This document shows positions 55,928 to 63,452 of a stretch of DNA of 64,000 nt, piece by piece (position 1 is the first letter of the stretch; each line of letters starts with the position of its first letter). A model generated the notes under the pieces. The model had not been told where the DNA came from and did not search any database. It saw nothing but the letters and a program-made list of their open reading frames with translations. A program made the position numbers and the translations under genes. This stretch comes from Burkholderia sp. H160 (GTDB taxonomy: Bacteria > Pseudomonadota > Gammaproteobacteria > Burkholderiales > Burkholderiaceae): contig ABYL01000005.1 in NCBI GenBank assembly GCA_000173575.1, positions 1-64,000 on the forward strand, written 5' to 3'.

Positions 55928-55970
55928 GAATGATGTTCAATATAGCGCACGCTATCGTTACATGTAACGA
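55928..55970 (-). promoter_or_regulatory. FCD-regulator promoter with two palindromes
   Basis: On the minus strand: TTACAT (55962-55967), 17 nt, TATATT (55939-55944), then immediately GAACATCATTC (55928-55938), a loose cluster-type palindrome. The -35 lies within the perfect 16-bp palindrome TCGTTACATGTAACGA (55955-55970), whose GT...AC pattern suits GntR-type regulators, so autoregulation is likely. The remaining bases to 56129 show no gene. Confidence 0.55.
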
Positions 55971-56129
55971 ACTTTTCGCGCGAGAGGGCAACGTGTGCAT
56001 TCGGGCCGATGCGAAAGCCGGTAAATCAACGCGTTAGCCCCGCTACCGACTTGCTGGTTTCGCGACAGGCGCGCTTGTGGCGACGCGAGTGGATCGATCG
56101 ATTTTCATCCGGGAGCCAGGATCCCTATA

Positions 56130-57239
56130 GTGAACCGCTCCAACCACTTCGACATCGTGACGGGTAAATCGACCATGAGTGATACCAAACCCACCATGCC
56201 GCGGCGCGGCGACTTTGGCTGGCAGCCTCTCGTCAGTGCCTTCGAGCCCACCATCGAGGACATGTTGTCCAACCGCGCCTACTTCGGAATGCCGCCCGAA
56301 GCGCTCTACCTGTGGGGGACGTTACGAGACGAGGACGGTGAGATCTACTGTCCAATGCGCCGGATTCCCGCTGGCTTCAAGACAGACGCGAAGGACACGC
56401 GCCGGCGCTTCTACCTGTGTACGACGCTCGGCCACGACGATGGCATGCACATGCATCCCATAGGCAAGGAATCAGTGCCGAACGACGGCTTTGCGCGGAC
56501 GCTCGAAGACGGGCGCGTTCACTGGCGAAGCCATCCGCAGGCACCTGGCAATCGCTTTCACGTGACCTGGACGCCCGACGACTGCAGCTGGTATGAAGAG
56601 AACGGCATGGATATCAAGGGCAAGCTCGTGAAGCCCGGCATGCACTGGTATCTGCCGGGCCGCGATGCGGGCATGTACTACGTTGCGAACATCTTCGAAA
56701 TGGAAGGGACGATCCTTGGCAAGAAGGTGCGCGGCATGATCGGATTCGATCCGATTCATATGTACGAGGGCGGCGAAATCTATAGAACGAAAGACGCGCT
56801 GGTGCAGGAAAAATTGGAGCTGGTCTGGTACACGTGGGCCACGCGCTATAAGGACGGCAGTATCGACTTCGGGCACTTCACGCTCGGTAACGACATGTTC
56901 GGCTTCGCGATTCTCGGCAACGAAAAGGGCGAGGTGCGCTTTACCTACGACGTAACCGGCACGGTCGACTTCGGCGCGAATGGCTATTGGCAGGAAGGCA
57001 TCCGCTACTCGGCGTTTGGCGAAGAGTGGGAATTCATGCCTGATCCGCGCGGGCGTCTGGTCGGTCTCGGGACGCTCAAGAATCCCCAGGTGGACGGACG
57101 CTGGCGGCGCGTAGGAGACACGCGCGAGCCAGACGTCTGGTTCGCCTGGGGCGAGGCGGCGCCGGAACATGGCAGCCGGCCGATGAATCGCCTTCTGGGG
57201 CTCGGCACTCGTGTGGGCGTGAACTTCCGCAAATACTGA
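56130..57239 (+). CDS. Hypothetical protein of cyclic-substrate cluster
   Basis: A 369-residue soluble protein with many Trp, Gly and Tyr residues and beta-rich character (VNFRKY at the end, FTYDVTGTVDFGANGYW centrally). No enzyme motif, signal peptide or membrane segment is visible. GTG at 56130 follows AGGAT; an ATG at 56175 (MSDTKPT) is an equally plausible start. It is divergent from the FCD regulator and followed by a broken alcohol dehydrogenase gene. A hydroxysteroid- or terpenoid-type calycin-like fold is conceivable, but I cannot assign a function. Confidence 0.65.
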   Translation: MNRSNHFDIVTGKSTMSDTKPTMPRRGDFGWQPLVSAFEPTIEDMLSNRAYFGMPPEALYLWGTLRDEDGEIYCPMRRIPAGFKTDAKDTRRRFYLCTTLGHDDGMHMHPIGKESVPNDGFARTLEDGRVHWRSHPQAPGNRFHVTWTPDDCSWYEENGMDIKGKLVKPGMHWYLPGRDAGMYYVANIFEMEGTILGKKVRGMIGFDPIHMYEGGEIYRTKDALVQEKLELVWYTWATRYKDGSIDFGHFTLGNDMFGFAILGNEKGEVRFTYDVTGTVDFGANGYWQEGIRYSAFGEEWEFMPDPRGRLVGLGTLKNPQVDGRWRRVGDTREPDVWFAWGEAAPEHGSRPMNRLLGLGTRVGVNFRKY

Positions 57240-57270
57240 ACTTTGGCGCAACGCCATGAACGGAGTCTCC

Positions 57271-58016
57271 ATGAGCGATGAAGTGATCCATGCCTACGCC
57301 GCGACCGCGTCCGATGCCGAGCTAGCACCGTTCCAGCTTACCCGCCGCGACCCGCGCGCGGACGACGTCGTGATCGATATCCTCTACTGCGGCGTGTGCC
57401 ACTCCGATCTGCATCAGGCGCGCAACGATTGGGCGAATACGCGGTATCCGGTCGTGCCCGGGCACGAGATCATCGGGCGCGTGATTGCCGTCGGCGACGC
57501 GGTGACACGCTTTCGCCTGGGTGATTGCGTGGGCGTTGGCTGTCTCGTCGATTCGTGCGGCGAATGCGCGTCCTGCTGCGAAGGTGAGGAGCAATATTGT
57601 CTGCACAAGCCGACCCCGACGTACAACGGGATGGACCGGCACGACGGCCTGCCGACTTACGGCGGCTATTGCACACGTATCGTCGTTGCCGAGAACTTTG
57701 TCGTGCGCATTCCCGAGGGGCTCGACGCCAGTGCAGCGGCGCCGTTGCTCTGTGCGGGCATCACGTGTTATTCGCCGCTGCGGCATTGGAACGTGGGTCC
57801 CGGTCACAGGGTCGCAGTGATCGGCCTCGGCGGACTGGGGCACATGGGGCTGAAATTCGCGCGCGCAATGGGTGCGGAAGTCACGCTGATCACGCGCAGC
57901 GCCGACAAGGAGCAGGAGGCGCCATGCAGGAGATCAACCACGCATATGAGCGCTTGGTCAACAGCGATGTGCGCTATCGCTTCGTGATCGATATGGCGAC
58001 GCTCAAGCGGGAATGA
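57271..58016 (+). pseudogene. Zinc alcohol dehydrogenase with internal deletion (YahK/CAD type)
   Basis: The 5' part encodes residues 1 to about 215 of a cinnamyl-alcohol-dehydrogenase-like zinc enzyme: catalytic-zinc GVCHSDLHQARND, PVVPGHEIIGRV, structural-zinc CGECASCCEGEEQYC, and the cofactor motif GLGGLGHMGLK. After ITRSADKE the frame becomes unrelated and ends at 57987. From 57924, in a different frame, the sequence encodes MQEINHAYERLVNSD, then VRYRFVIDMATLKRE, the family's exact C-terminus. About 100 central codons are therefore deleted with a frame change, so the enzyme is surely inactive. Confidence 0.85.
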
Positions 58017-58076
58017 TGCACGATGTGCTGAGGGCGACGCCGCAGCCGGGCGTCGCTCTGTCGGCATCTCTGCCGG

Positions 58077-58853
58077 TTACTTCGCGTACTTGCGGAACTC
58101 CGGCTTGCGCTTCTCGCGGAACGCATTGCCGCCTTCCTTCGATTCGTCCGTGTCGTAGTACAGCGCGAGCGCCTGCATCGCGAACGCGCCGATGCCGCGG
58201 ATGTTCTCGGTGTCGATATTGAACGAGCGCTTTGCCAGCGCAATAGCGGTGGGGCTCATCTGCAGAATCTCGTCACACATTTTCTTCGTTTCGGCGTCGA
58301 GCTGCTCAGGTGGCACGACGGCATTGATGAGGCCCCAGTCGAGCGCCTGTTTCGCGCTGTATTTACGACACAGATACCAGATTTCCCGCGCGCGCTTTTC
58401 GCCGACGATGCGCGCGAGGTATGCGGTGCCAAAACCCGGATCGACCGACCCTACCTTCGGGCCGACCTGGCCGAAGACCGCGGTCTCGGAAGCGATGGCG
58501 AGATCGCAGATCGTCACGAGCACGTTGCCGCCGCCGATGGCGTAGCCGTTCACGCGAGCGATCACGGGCTTTGGAATGTCGCGGATGATGCTTTGCAGTT
58601 CCTCGATCGGAAGGCCGACGGTGCCACGTCCGTTGTAGCCGTCGCCGGACTGGTCGCCGCCCGTGCAGAATGCCTTGTCGCCTGCACCCGTGAGTACCAC
58701 TACGCCGATATCCTTGTTCCATCCCGCGAGGCCGAAGGCCTTGATGAGCTCTTCGACGGTATTAGCGCTGAATGCGTTGTAGACCTTCGGGCGATTGATG
58801 GTGATCGTCGCAACCCCGTCCGCCTCCTGATAGCTGATGTCCTTGAATTCCAT
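58077..58853 (-). CDS. badI: BadI-like 2-ketocyclohexanecarboxyl-CoA hydrolase
   Basis: A 258-residue MenB/BadI-branch crotonase. Signatures: FCTGGDQSGDGYNGRGTVGL (residues about 62-81), GYAIGGGNVLVTICDL, FGQVGPKVGSVDPGFGTAYL with the catalytic-region Asp, and the end KRKPEFRKYAK. As I recall BadI of Rhodopseudomonas palustris, these are its hallmark segments. BadI hydrolytically opens 2-oxocyclohexane-carboxyl-CoA to pimelyl-CoA. It is the last gene of the five-gene minus-strand operon, next to a BadH-like SDR. The ring substrate may carry substituents. The ATG at 58853 is preferred over the TTG at 58865. Confidence 0.85.
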   Translation of the reverse strand: MEFKDISYQEADGVATITINRPKVYNAFSANTVEELIKAFGLAGWNKDIGVVVLTGAGDKAFCTGGDQSGDGYNGRGTVGLPIEELQSIIRDIPKPVIARVNGYAIGGGNVLVTICDLAIASETAVFGQVGPKVGSVDPGFGTAYLARIVGEKRAREIWYLCRKYSAKQALDWGLINAVVPPEQLDAETKKMCDEILQMSPTAIALAKRSFNIDTENIRGIGAFAMQALALYYDTDESKEGGNAFREKRKPEFRKYAK

Positions 58854-58896
58854 GTCGTATTCCAATGTCGTTGGTTGATTGTGTTCGCTGTGCCGT

Positions 58897-59661
58897 TTAG
58901 CCGGCCATCGTCAGGCCGCCAGATACGCTGATGACCTGGCCGCTGATGAATGCGGCGTCGTCGCTCGCGAGGAAGGCAACCATGCCCGGGATGTCGCCAG
59001 GTTCGCCCATGCGGCCGAACGGCACGGCCTTCACGAGCGCGGCCTTGATGCGCTCGCCTTTCTCGCCTTGCGCGAGGTTGTCGAGCAGAGGGGTCGCGGT
59101 GGGGCCAGGGCAGACGACGTTGACGGGAATCATCTGGCGAGCCATTTCGCGCGCCATCGTCTTCGTGAATGCGATGAGGCCGCCTTTGCAGAACGAGTAC
59201 ACCGCTTCCATCGAGGAGCCCACGCGTCCCGCATCCGATGAGATGTTGACGACACGGCCACGCCCACGTTCGGACATCCGTCGCAGCACGGCATGGTGCA
59301 TGTTCAGCGGTCCGTACAGATTGATCGCAACCACCTTGTCCCAGAACGGCTTCTCGGTCTGCAGGAAGAATGCGCCCATGTCCCAGCCGGCATTGTTCAC
59401 GAGGACCTCGATCGGTCCCAATTCTTCCTCGACTCTCGCCACTGCGGCATGCACGCCTTCGTGGTCCGTAATGTCGACGCGGTACGCGCGCGCCTTGCCG
59501 CCTGCTGCTTCTATTTCCGCAGCGACACGCGCGGCGCCTTCTTCGTTCAGGTCGAACAGCGCGACGGTCGAGCCTTCCTCGCCGAATCGGCGGCTGATCG
59601 CCGTTCCGATCCCGCCTGCTGCGCCAGTGACAACGACGACCTTCTCCTTGAGCCCTTTCAT
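58897..59661 (-). CDS. badH: BadH-like 2-hydroxycyclohexanecarboxyl-CoA dehydrogenase (SDR)
   Basis: A 254-residue SDR. Motifs: TGAAGGIG, NNAGWDMG, NISSDAGRVGSSMEAVYSFC with Ser and Tyr, then KGG with the Lys, VVCPGPTATPLL, and ISGQVISVSGGLTMAG at the end. NNAGWD, the SSDA-RVGSS segment and the SVSGGLTM ending are typical of BadH, which oxidises 2-hydroxycyclohexane-carboxyl-CoA to the 2-ketone. Its partner BadI lies 43 nt downstream. GGAGGGA precedes the ATG. Confidence 0.85.
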   Translation of the reverse strand: MKGLKEKVVVVTGAAGGIGTAISRRFGEEGSTVALFDLNEEGAARVAAEIEAAGGKARAYRVDITDHEGVHAAVARVEEELGPIEVLVNNAGWDMGAFFLQTEKPFWDKVVAINLYGPLNMHHAVLRRMSERGRGRVVNISSDAGRVGSSMEAVYSFCKGGLIAFTKTMAREMARQMIPVNVVCPGPTATPLLDNLAQGEKGERIKAALVKAVPFGRMGEPGDIPGMVAFLASDDAAFISGQVISVSGGLTMAG

Positions 59662-59699
59662 TGATTCCCTCCGTGATGTGCGAGGCGCTCTCGCGCCAA

Positions 59700-60953
59700 T
59701 TAATCCTTGCTCAGCGTTTCCGATACGGCCTCGCCTTTTCCCGTGGCCCGGGCGACGAGCGCGCTGGCCTCGTCTGCGCTGTAACCCGCTTCGATCAGAA
59801 CCTGGATGCTGTGCTCGCCGAGATTCGGCGGCAGATAGCGAACGTTGCCGGGCGATTCGGAGAAGTGCACCGGTATCGACGTCATGACCATGTCGCCTTC
59901 GGTTGGATGCTCGAAGCGCCGGAAGAACCCGGTCTCCTTGATGTACGCGTCGTGCATCAGGTCTTTCAGGTCACGTACGGGACCGTGCGGCACGTCCGCC
60001 GAGGCGAAGATGGCGTTCCATTCCGCGGTCGTCTTGTTGCGGATGGCATCGCCGACGATGCGGTACAGCTCGTTGATGTTGCGCATGCGCTCGGTCATGT
60101 GGCAAAAGCGTGGGTCGTCGAGCAGATGCGCTGCATCGATTGCGCAAAGCACGCGGCGCCATTGCTCGTTGTTCACGGCGAGCACGCAGATATGCCCGTC
60201 TTTTGTCGCATATGGCCGGCGGTGCGGCGAGAACATGCGCGGATAGCCGAGGCCGGTTCCGTCATTGGAGCCCAGTGCACCTTCCCAAAGATGCTCGAAC
60301 AGATTGAATTGCAGCATCGTCTCGAACATGGGCACATGAACGAGCTGGCCGACGCCAGTACGCTCGCGGTGATAGAGCGCCATGCCGATCGATGACGCCA
60401 GTACGTAGCCGCAGAACTTGTCGACGATCACAGTGGGGAAGTAGCGTGGCGAGCCGTTCGCGTCGCGGTTCATTGCGGCAATGCCGCTTTCGCCCTGGAT
60501 CACGTCATCGAAAGCCGGGCGGTCTTTGTAGGGACCGTCGATCCGGTAGCCGGCACCCGACGCATACACGATGCGCGGATTGCGCGCCCGCACGGTTTCA
60601 TAGTCGATGCCGAGGCGCTCGGCGGCGCTCGGGCGCATGCTGTGCACAATGACGTCAGCGGTCTCGACTAGCTTGAGCAGCGCTTCGCGGCATTCGGCCT
60701 GCTTGAGGTTCAGAATCACGCTCCGCTTGTTGCGGTTCATGATCGTATAGAACACGGCCATGTCGGGGTTGCGGCCGGGACCGTTCTTGCGGTTCTGATC
60801 TCCTTCGGGTGGTTCGATCTTGATGACGTCCGCGCCCATGTCACCGAGCAGCTGCGTGGCGACCGGACCTAGAACGTTGATGGTCAGGTCGATCACGCGG
60901 ACACCGGCTAACGGACCGGTCGCCCGTTCGAGGGGTTGTTGTGGATTTTCCAT
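59700..60953 (-). CDS. CaiB/BaiF-family CoA-transferase
   Basis: A 417-residue family-III CoA-transferase. It opens with LAGVRVIDLTINVLGPVATQ, then GDMGADVIKIEPPEGD, the standard N-terminal Rossmann segment, and the catalytic Asp is likely in FPTVIVDKFCGY (about residue 165). It moves CoA between an acyl donor and a carboxylate without ATP. In this operon it may activate the cyclic acid, with the ring-opened acid or succinyl-CoA as donor. It starts 2 nt after the MaoC gene stop. Confidence 0.9.
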   Translation of the reverse strand: MENPQQPLERATGPLAGVRVIDLTINVLGPVATQLLGDMGADVIKIEPPEGDQNRKNGPGRNPDMAVFYTIMNRNKRSVILNLKQAECREALLKLVETADVIVHSMRPSAAERLGIDYETVRARNPRIVYASGAGYRIDGPYKDRPAFDDVIQGESGIAAMNRDANGSPRYFPTVIVDKFCGYVLASSIGMALYHRERTGVGQLVHVPMFETMLQFNLFEHLWEGALGSNDGTGLGYPRMFSPHRRPYATKDGHICVLAVNNEQWRRVLCAIDAAHLLDDPRFCHMTERMRNINELYRIVGDAIRNKTTAEWNAIFASADVPHGPVRDLKDLMHDAYIKETGFFRRFEHPTEGDMVMTSIPVHFSESPGNVRYLPPNLGEHSIQVLIEAGYSADEASALVARATGKGEAVSETLSKD

Positions 60954-60955
60954 GC

Positions 60956-61432
60956 TCAGGCCTTGTATTCCTTGCCCTTAACGAGCCGGAGCGGCGTGTA
61001 CACCATCACTTCCGTGCCGTCCTGCTTGATCACGCGGTTACGCGTGCGCACAAGCCCAAGTCCGGGGCGCCCCTTGCTAGGCCGGCATTCGATCACCTCG
61101 CATTCCACATGAATCGTATCGCCCACATAGGTGGGGCCTTTGATGTCGAGCTCCATGTTCAGGAACGCGAAGCCGACGCCCTGCATGGTCGCCTGCGTGA
61201 GCAGCCCTTCCATGAGCGTAAACACCAGCGCTCCCGGCGCGACGCGCCCCTTGATGGCCGACTGTTCGCGGAGAAACTCGGTGTTGGTGAACAGGACTTC
61301 CAGCATGCCGGTCACCGAAACAAAATTCACGACATCCGTTTCCGTGACCGTCCGGCCTACGGTCTTGAACTTGCGTCCAACGGGCAGATCCTCCCAGTGA
61401 ATTCCCAGACCAACCGTTTCGATTTCTACCAT
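60956..61432 (-). CDS. MaoC-like hydratase (hot-dog fold)
   Basis: A 158-residue hot-dog-fold protein of the MaoC/FkbR2 type, with GRTVTETDVVNFVSVTGMLE (the hydratase helix segment), and VAPGALVFTLMEGLLT and PTYVGDTIHVECEVIE later. MaoC proteins hydrate 2-enoyl-CoA, here probably a cyclohexene-carboxyl-CoA, replacing BadK. The usual N-terminal catalytic Asp/His pair is partly altered (D-VVNF-VSVTG with no clear His nearby). GAGGA precedes the ATG. Confidence 0.85.
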   Translation of the reverse strand: MVEIETVGLGIHWEDLPVGRKFKTVGRTVTETDVVNFVSVTGMLEVLFTNTEFLREQSAIKGRVAPGALVFTLMEGLLTQATMQGVGFAFLNMELDIKGPTYVGDTIHVECEVIECRPSKGRPGLGLVRTRNRVIKQDGTEVMVYTPLRLVKGKEYKA

Positions 61433-61480
61433 TGCCTGTCCTCTGTTGTTGTCGCTCGATTGTTAGCTCAGCTGTCGTCG

Positions 61481-62644
61481 TCAGTTCTTCTTGATGCGGC
61501 CCAGCACGTTGTCCGCGACGATGTTGCGTTGGATCTGATTGGTGCCCTCAATGATCTGCACCACCTTCGCGTCGCGGAAATAACGGTTGATCGGGTACTC
61601 GTTGGAGATGCCTGCGGCACCGAAAAGCTGTACGGCGTCGGTCGCGACTTTCATCGCGACATCCGATGCGAACATCTTTGCCATCGCTGCTATTGGGGCG
61701 AGTTCGCGGCCGCGAACGCCCGCGTCGACGAGCGACGCCGTGCGATAGACGAGCTGGCGCGCGGCCTCGGTCTGGGTGACCATGTCAGCGATCATCCAGC
61801 GCACGCCCTGAAAGTTGCTGATGGTCTGACCGAACGCAACGCGGTCCTGAATGAATTTGACGGTGTGATCGATCGCGCCCTGCGCGATGCCAACTGCGCG
61901 CGCGGCCACGATGGGACGGCTCGTGTTGAGCGCCTCCATTGCCACCTTGAATCCCTGGCCGCCTTCCGGCCCGAGACGGTCTTCCGTGCGGATGAAGGCA
62001 TCGTCGAAGTAGAGCGGGCACGAGGCGACGCCGCGGGCGCCCATCTTGTCTTCTTCGTTGCCGATCGTCAGGCCCGGCGTGTTGCGATCGACGATGAAGA
62101 GATTGACTCCCAGCGGCTGTCCTTCCTCATCGAGAGTCTTGGCGGCGACGAGAATGAAATCGGCGATATGCGAATTCGTGCACCAGATCTTCGAGCCGTT
62201 GAGCACATACCCGCCATTCTTGCGGCGCGCCGTGGTGCGAATGCCTGAGACGTCGGAGCCGCTTTGCGCTTCGGTAATGGAGAGCGCGCCGCGCAAGTCA
62301 CCGGAGGCGAGCCCAGGCAGAAGACGGGCCTTCTGCTCTTCGGTGCCGCCTTCAAGAATCGCTCCGAAAGGCGTCCATTGCACGACCAGCAGATAGCCTG
62401 TGTTGTAGCAAACCCGCCCGAACTCCTCGACGGCGATGCAGGCCGACATCAGGCTCCCGGCGCCGCCATACGCTTCGGGAAACGGCAACGTGAAGAGGCC
62501 CAGTTCCTTAAGCAGCGCGTACATGTCGTGCGGATACTCGGCCGTACGGTCGATCTCGTCGGCGCGCGGCGCCACGCGCTCCCTCGCGACACGACGGATG
62601 AGGTCGCGGATCTGAACCTGGTCGTCTGTTAGTTCGTATGTCAC
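61481..62644 (-). CDS. Acyl-CoA dehydrogenase (AliB-like role proposed)
   Basis: A 387-residue acyl-CoA dehydrogenase. ALSITEAQSGSDVSGIRTTA is the FAD/substrate loop, QLFGAAGISNEYPINRYFRDA and IIEGTNQIQRNIVADNVLG are the C-terminal signatures, with the catalytic Glu present in the IEGT motif. The start is GTG at 62644. As the first gene of the BadHI operon it should make the ring double bond, as AliB does for cyclohexanecarboxyl-CoA. Its promoter carries the shared operator and is divergent from the OB-fold/thiolase operon. Confidence 0.88.
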   Translation of the reverse strand: MTYELTDDQVQIRDLIRRVARERVAPRADEIDRTAEYPHDMYALLKELGLFTLPFPEAYGGAGSLMSACIAVEEFGRVCYNTGYLLVVQWTPFGAILEGGTEEQKARLLPGLASGDLRGALSITEAQSGSDVSGIRTTARRKNGGYVLNGSKIWCTNSHIADFILVAAKTLDEEGQPLGVNLFIVDRNTPGLTIGNEEDKMGARGVASCPLYFDDAFIRTEDRLGPEGGQGFKVAMEALNTSRPIVAARAVGIAQGAIDHTVKFIQDRVAFGQTISNFQGVRWMIADMVTQTEAARQLVYRTASLVDAGVRGRELAPIAAMAKMFASDVAMKVATDAVQLFGAAGISNEYPINRYFRDAKVVQIIEGTNQIQRNIVADNVLGRIKKN

Positions 62645-62757
62645 TTCGAGCTCTCTTGCTAGCGGTTTTCCGGGCCGGGCTCGGATTCGTCTCCGGAGTG
62701 CGGATACGTCGCCCCCGCCGCCCCCTTCGGAATCACGCTCGGTGTCTTCATGTTTTT

Positions 62758-62801
62758 GAACAATGTTCGATAAAGTAAACGAAGCGCTTGCGGGTCGTCA
62801 A
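62758..62801 (-). promoter_or_regulatory. BadHI-operon promoter with CGTTTA element and palindrome
   Basis: On the minus strand: TTGACG (62796-62801), 18 nt, TACTTT (62772-62777), 3 nt, GAACATTGTTC (62758-62768). CGTTTA (62776-62781) starts exactly 13 nt before the palindrome. It lies about 115-155 nt before the acyl-CoA dehydrogenase start. The rest of 62645-63028 shows no gene. Confidence 0.7.
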
Positions 62802-62904
62802 GCGCTGAAAACGCCTGACGCGGGTTTGCCCGAGGTGCGTCGGGAATTTGGTCAGGATGTAGTTTCAGCCTTGCGCGGCGGGGCGTGGCAGGGCTTTCCC
62901 GCCG

Positions 62905-62948
62905 TTGACAGCGCGCTCCCGATGCGTTTAATATTTAGAACAGTGTTC
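62905..62948 (+). promoter_or_regulatory. OB-fold/thiolase promoter with CGTTTA element and palindrome
   Basis: TTGACA (62905-62910), 18 nt, TAATAT (62929-62934), 3 nt, GAACAGTGTTC (62938-62948), a perfect palindrome around one base. CGTTTA (62925-62930) starts 13 nt before it. This is the best-formed copy of the shared element, about 80-125 nt before the start at 63029. Confidence 0.72.
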
Positions 62949-63028
62949 GGTTATATGTTCCATTTTGACCCGATGTAGCGGCTCGATTCGGCGCGAGCCC
63001 ATGGCAAAACGAATTGGAGGAGCGGGGA

Positions 63029-63394
63029 ATGGACTCTCTTTGTCCTGAAGTCGACTATCAGAAATTTCTGGCCGAGGGCCGCTTGATGATCCAGCGTAGC
63101 CGCAGCAGCGGCCGCTATGTGTTCTATCCGCGCGTAGCTGAGCCGGTTACCGGTATGCGTGACCTGGAGTGGGTCGAAGCCTGCGGGAAGGGCACGGTCT
63201 ATTCAACTACCGTAGTGCGCCAGAAATCGCCTACGCCAAGCTACAACGTCGCAGTGATCGACCTGGAAGAAGGTGTGCGCATGCTCAGTTGTGTCGAGGG
63301 TATCGAGCCGGAGGCCGTGCGCATTGGGATGCCCGTGCAGGCGAAGATCGTGTACCGGGGGGATGCGGCACTGCTTGTGTTCGAACCAGCCTGA
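63029..63394 (+). CDS. OB-fold (DUF35) protein lacking the zinc-ribbon cysteines
   Basis: A 121-residue acyl-CoA-associated OB-fold protein. It opens YQKFLAEGRLMIQRSRSSGR and has YVFYPRV, the usual DUF35 N-terminal helix and rubredoxin-like ribbon position, then ACGKGTVYSTTVVRQKSPTP for the OB fold. In the standard family the ribbon has two CxxC pairs; here they read SRSS and an AEPVTG segment without Cys. Such proteins pair with SCP2-type thiolases to form aldolases or thiolases. GGAGGAGCGGGG precedes the ATG at 63029 and a thiolase-like gene follows by 58 nt. Confidence 0.8.
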   Translation: MDSLCPEVDYQKFLAEGRLMIQRSRSSGRYVFYPRVAEPVTGMRDLEWVEACGKGTVYSTTVVRQKSPTPSYNVAVIDLEEGVRMLSCVEGIEPEAVRIGMPVQAKIVYRGDAALLVFEPA

Positions 63395-63452
63395 CGCCCG
63401 CTAACCGCAACCGGCCGTCGAGAGCCGGAAGCACCGATGAAAGGTAGATCGA

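Noticed and set aside
60941-62248. A 435-codon plus-strand frame opposite the MaoC and ACAD genes
   Set aside because: It spans two real minus-strand genes and their gap; His/Arg/Asp-rich composition indicates a shadow.
62763-62978. A 71-codon frame between the two divergent operons
   Set aside because: It starts inside the palindrome at 62758-62768 and runs through the promoter at 62905-62948; it has no ribosome site.
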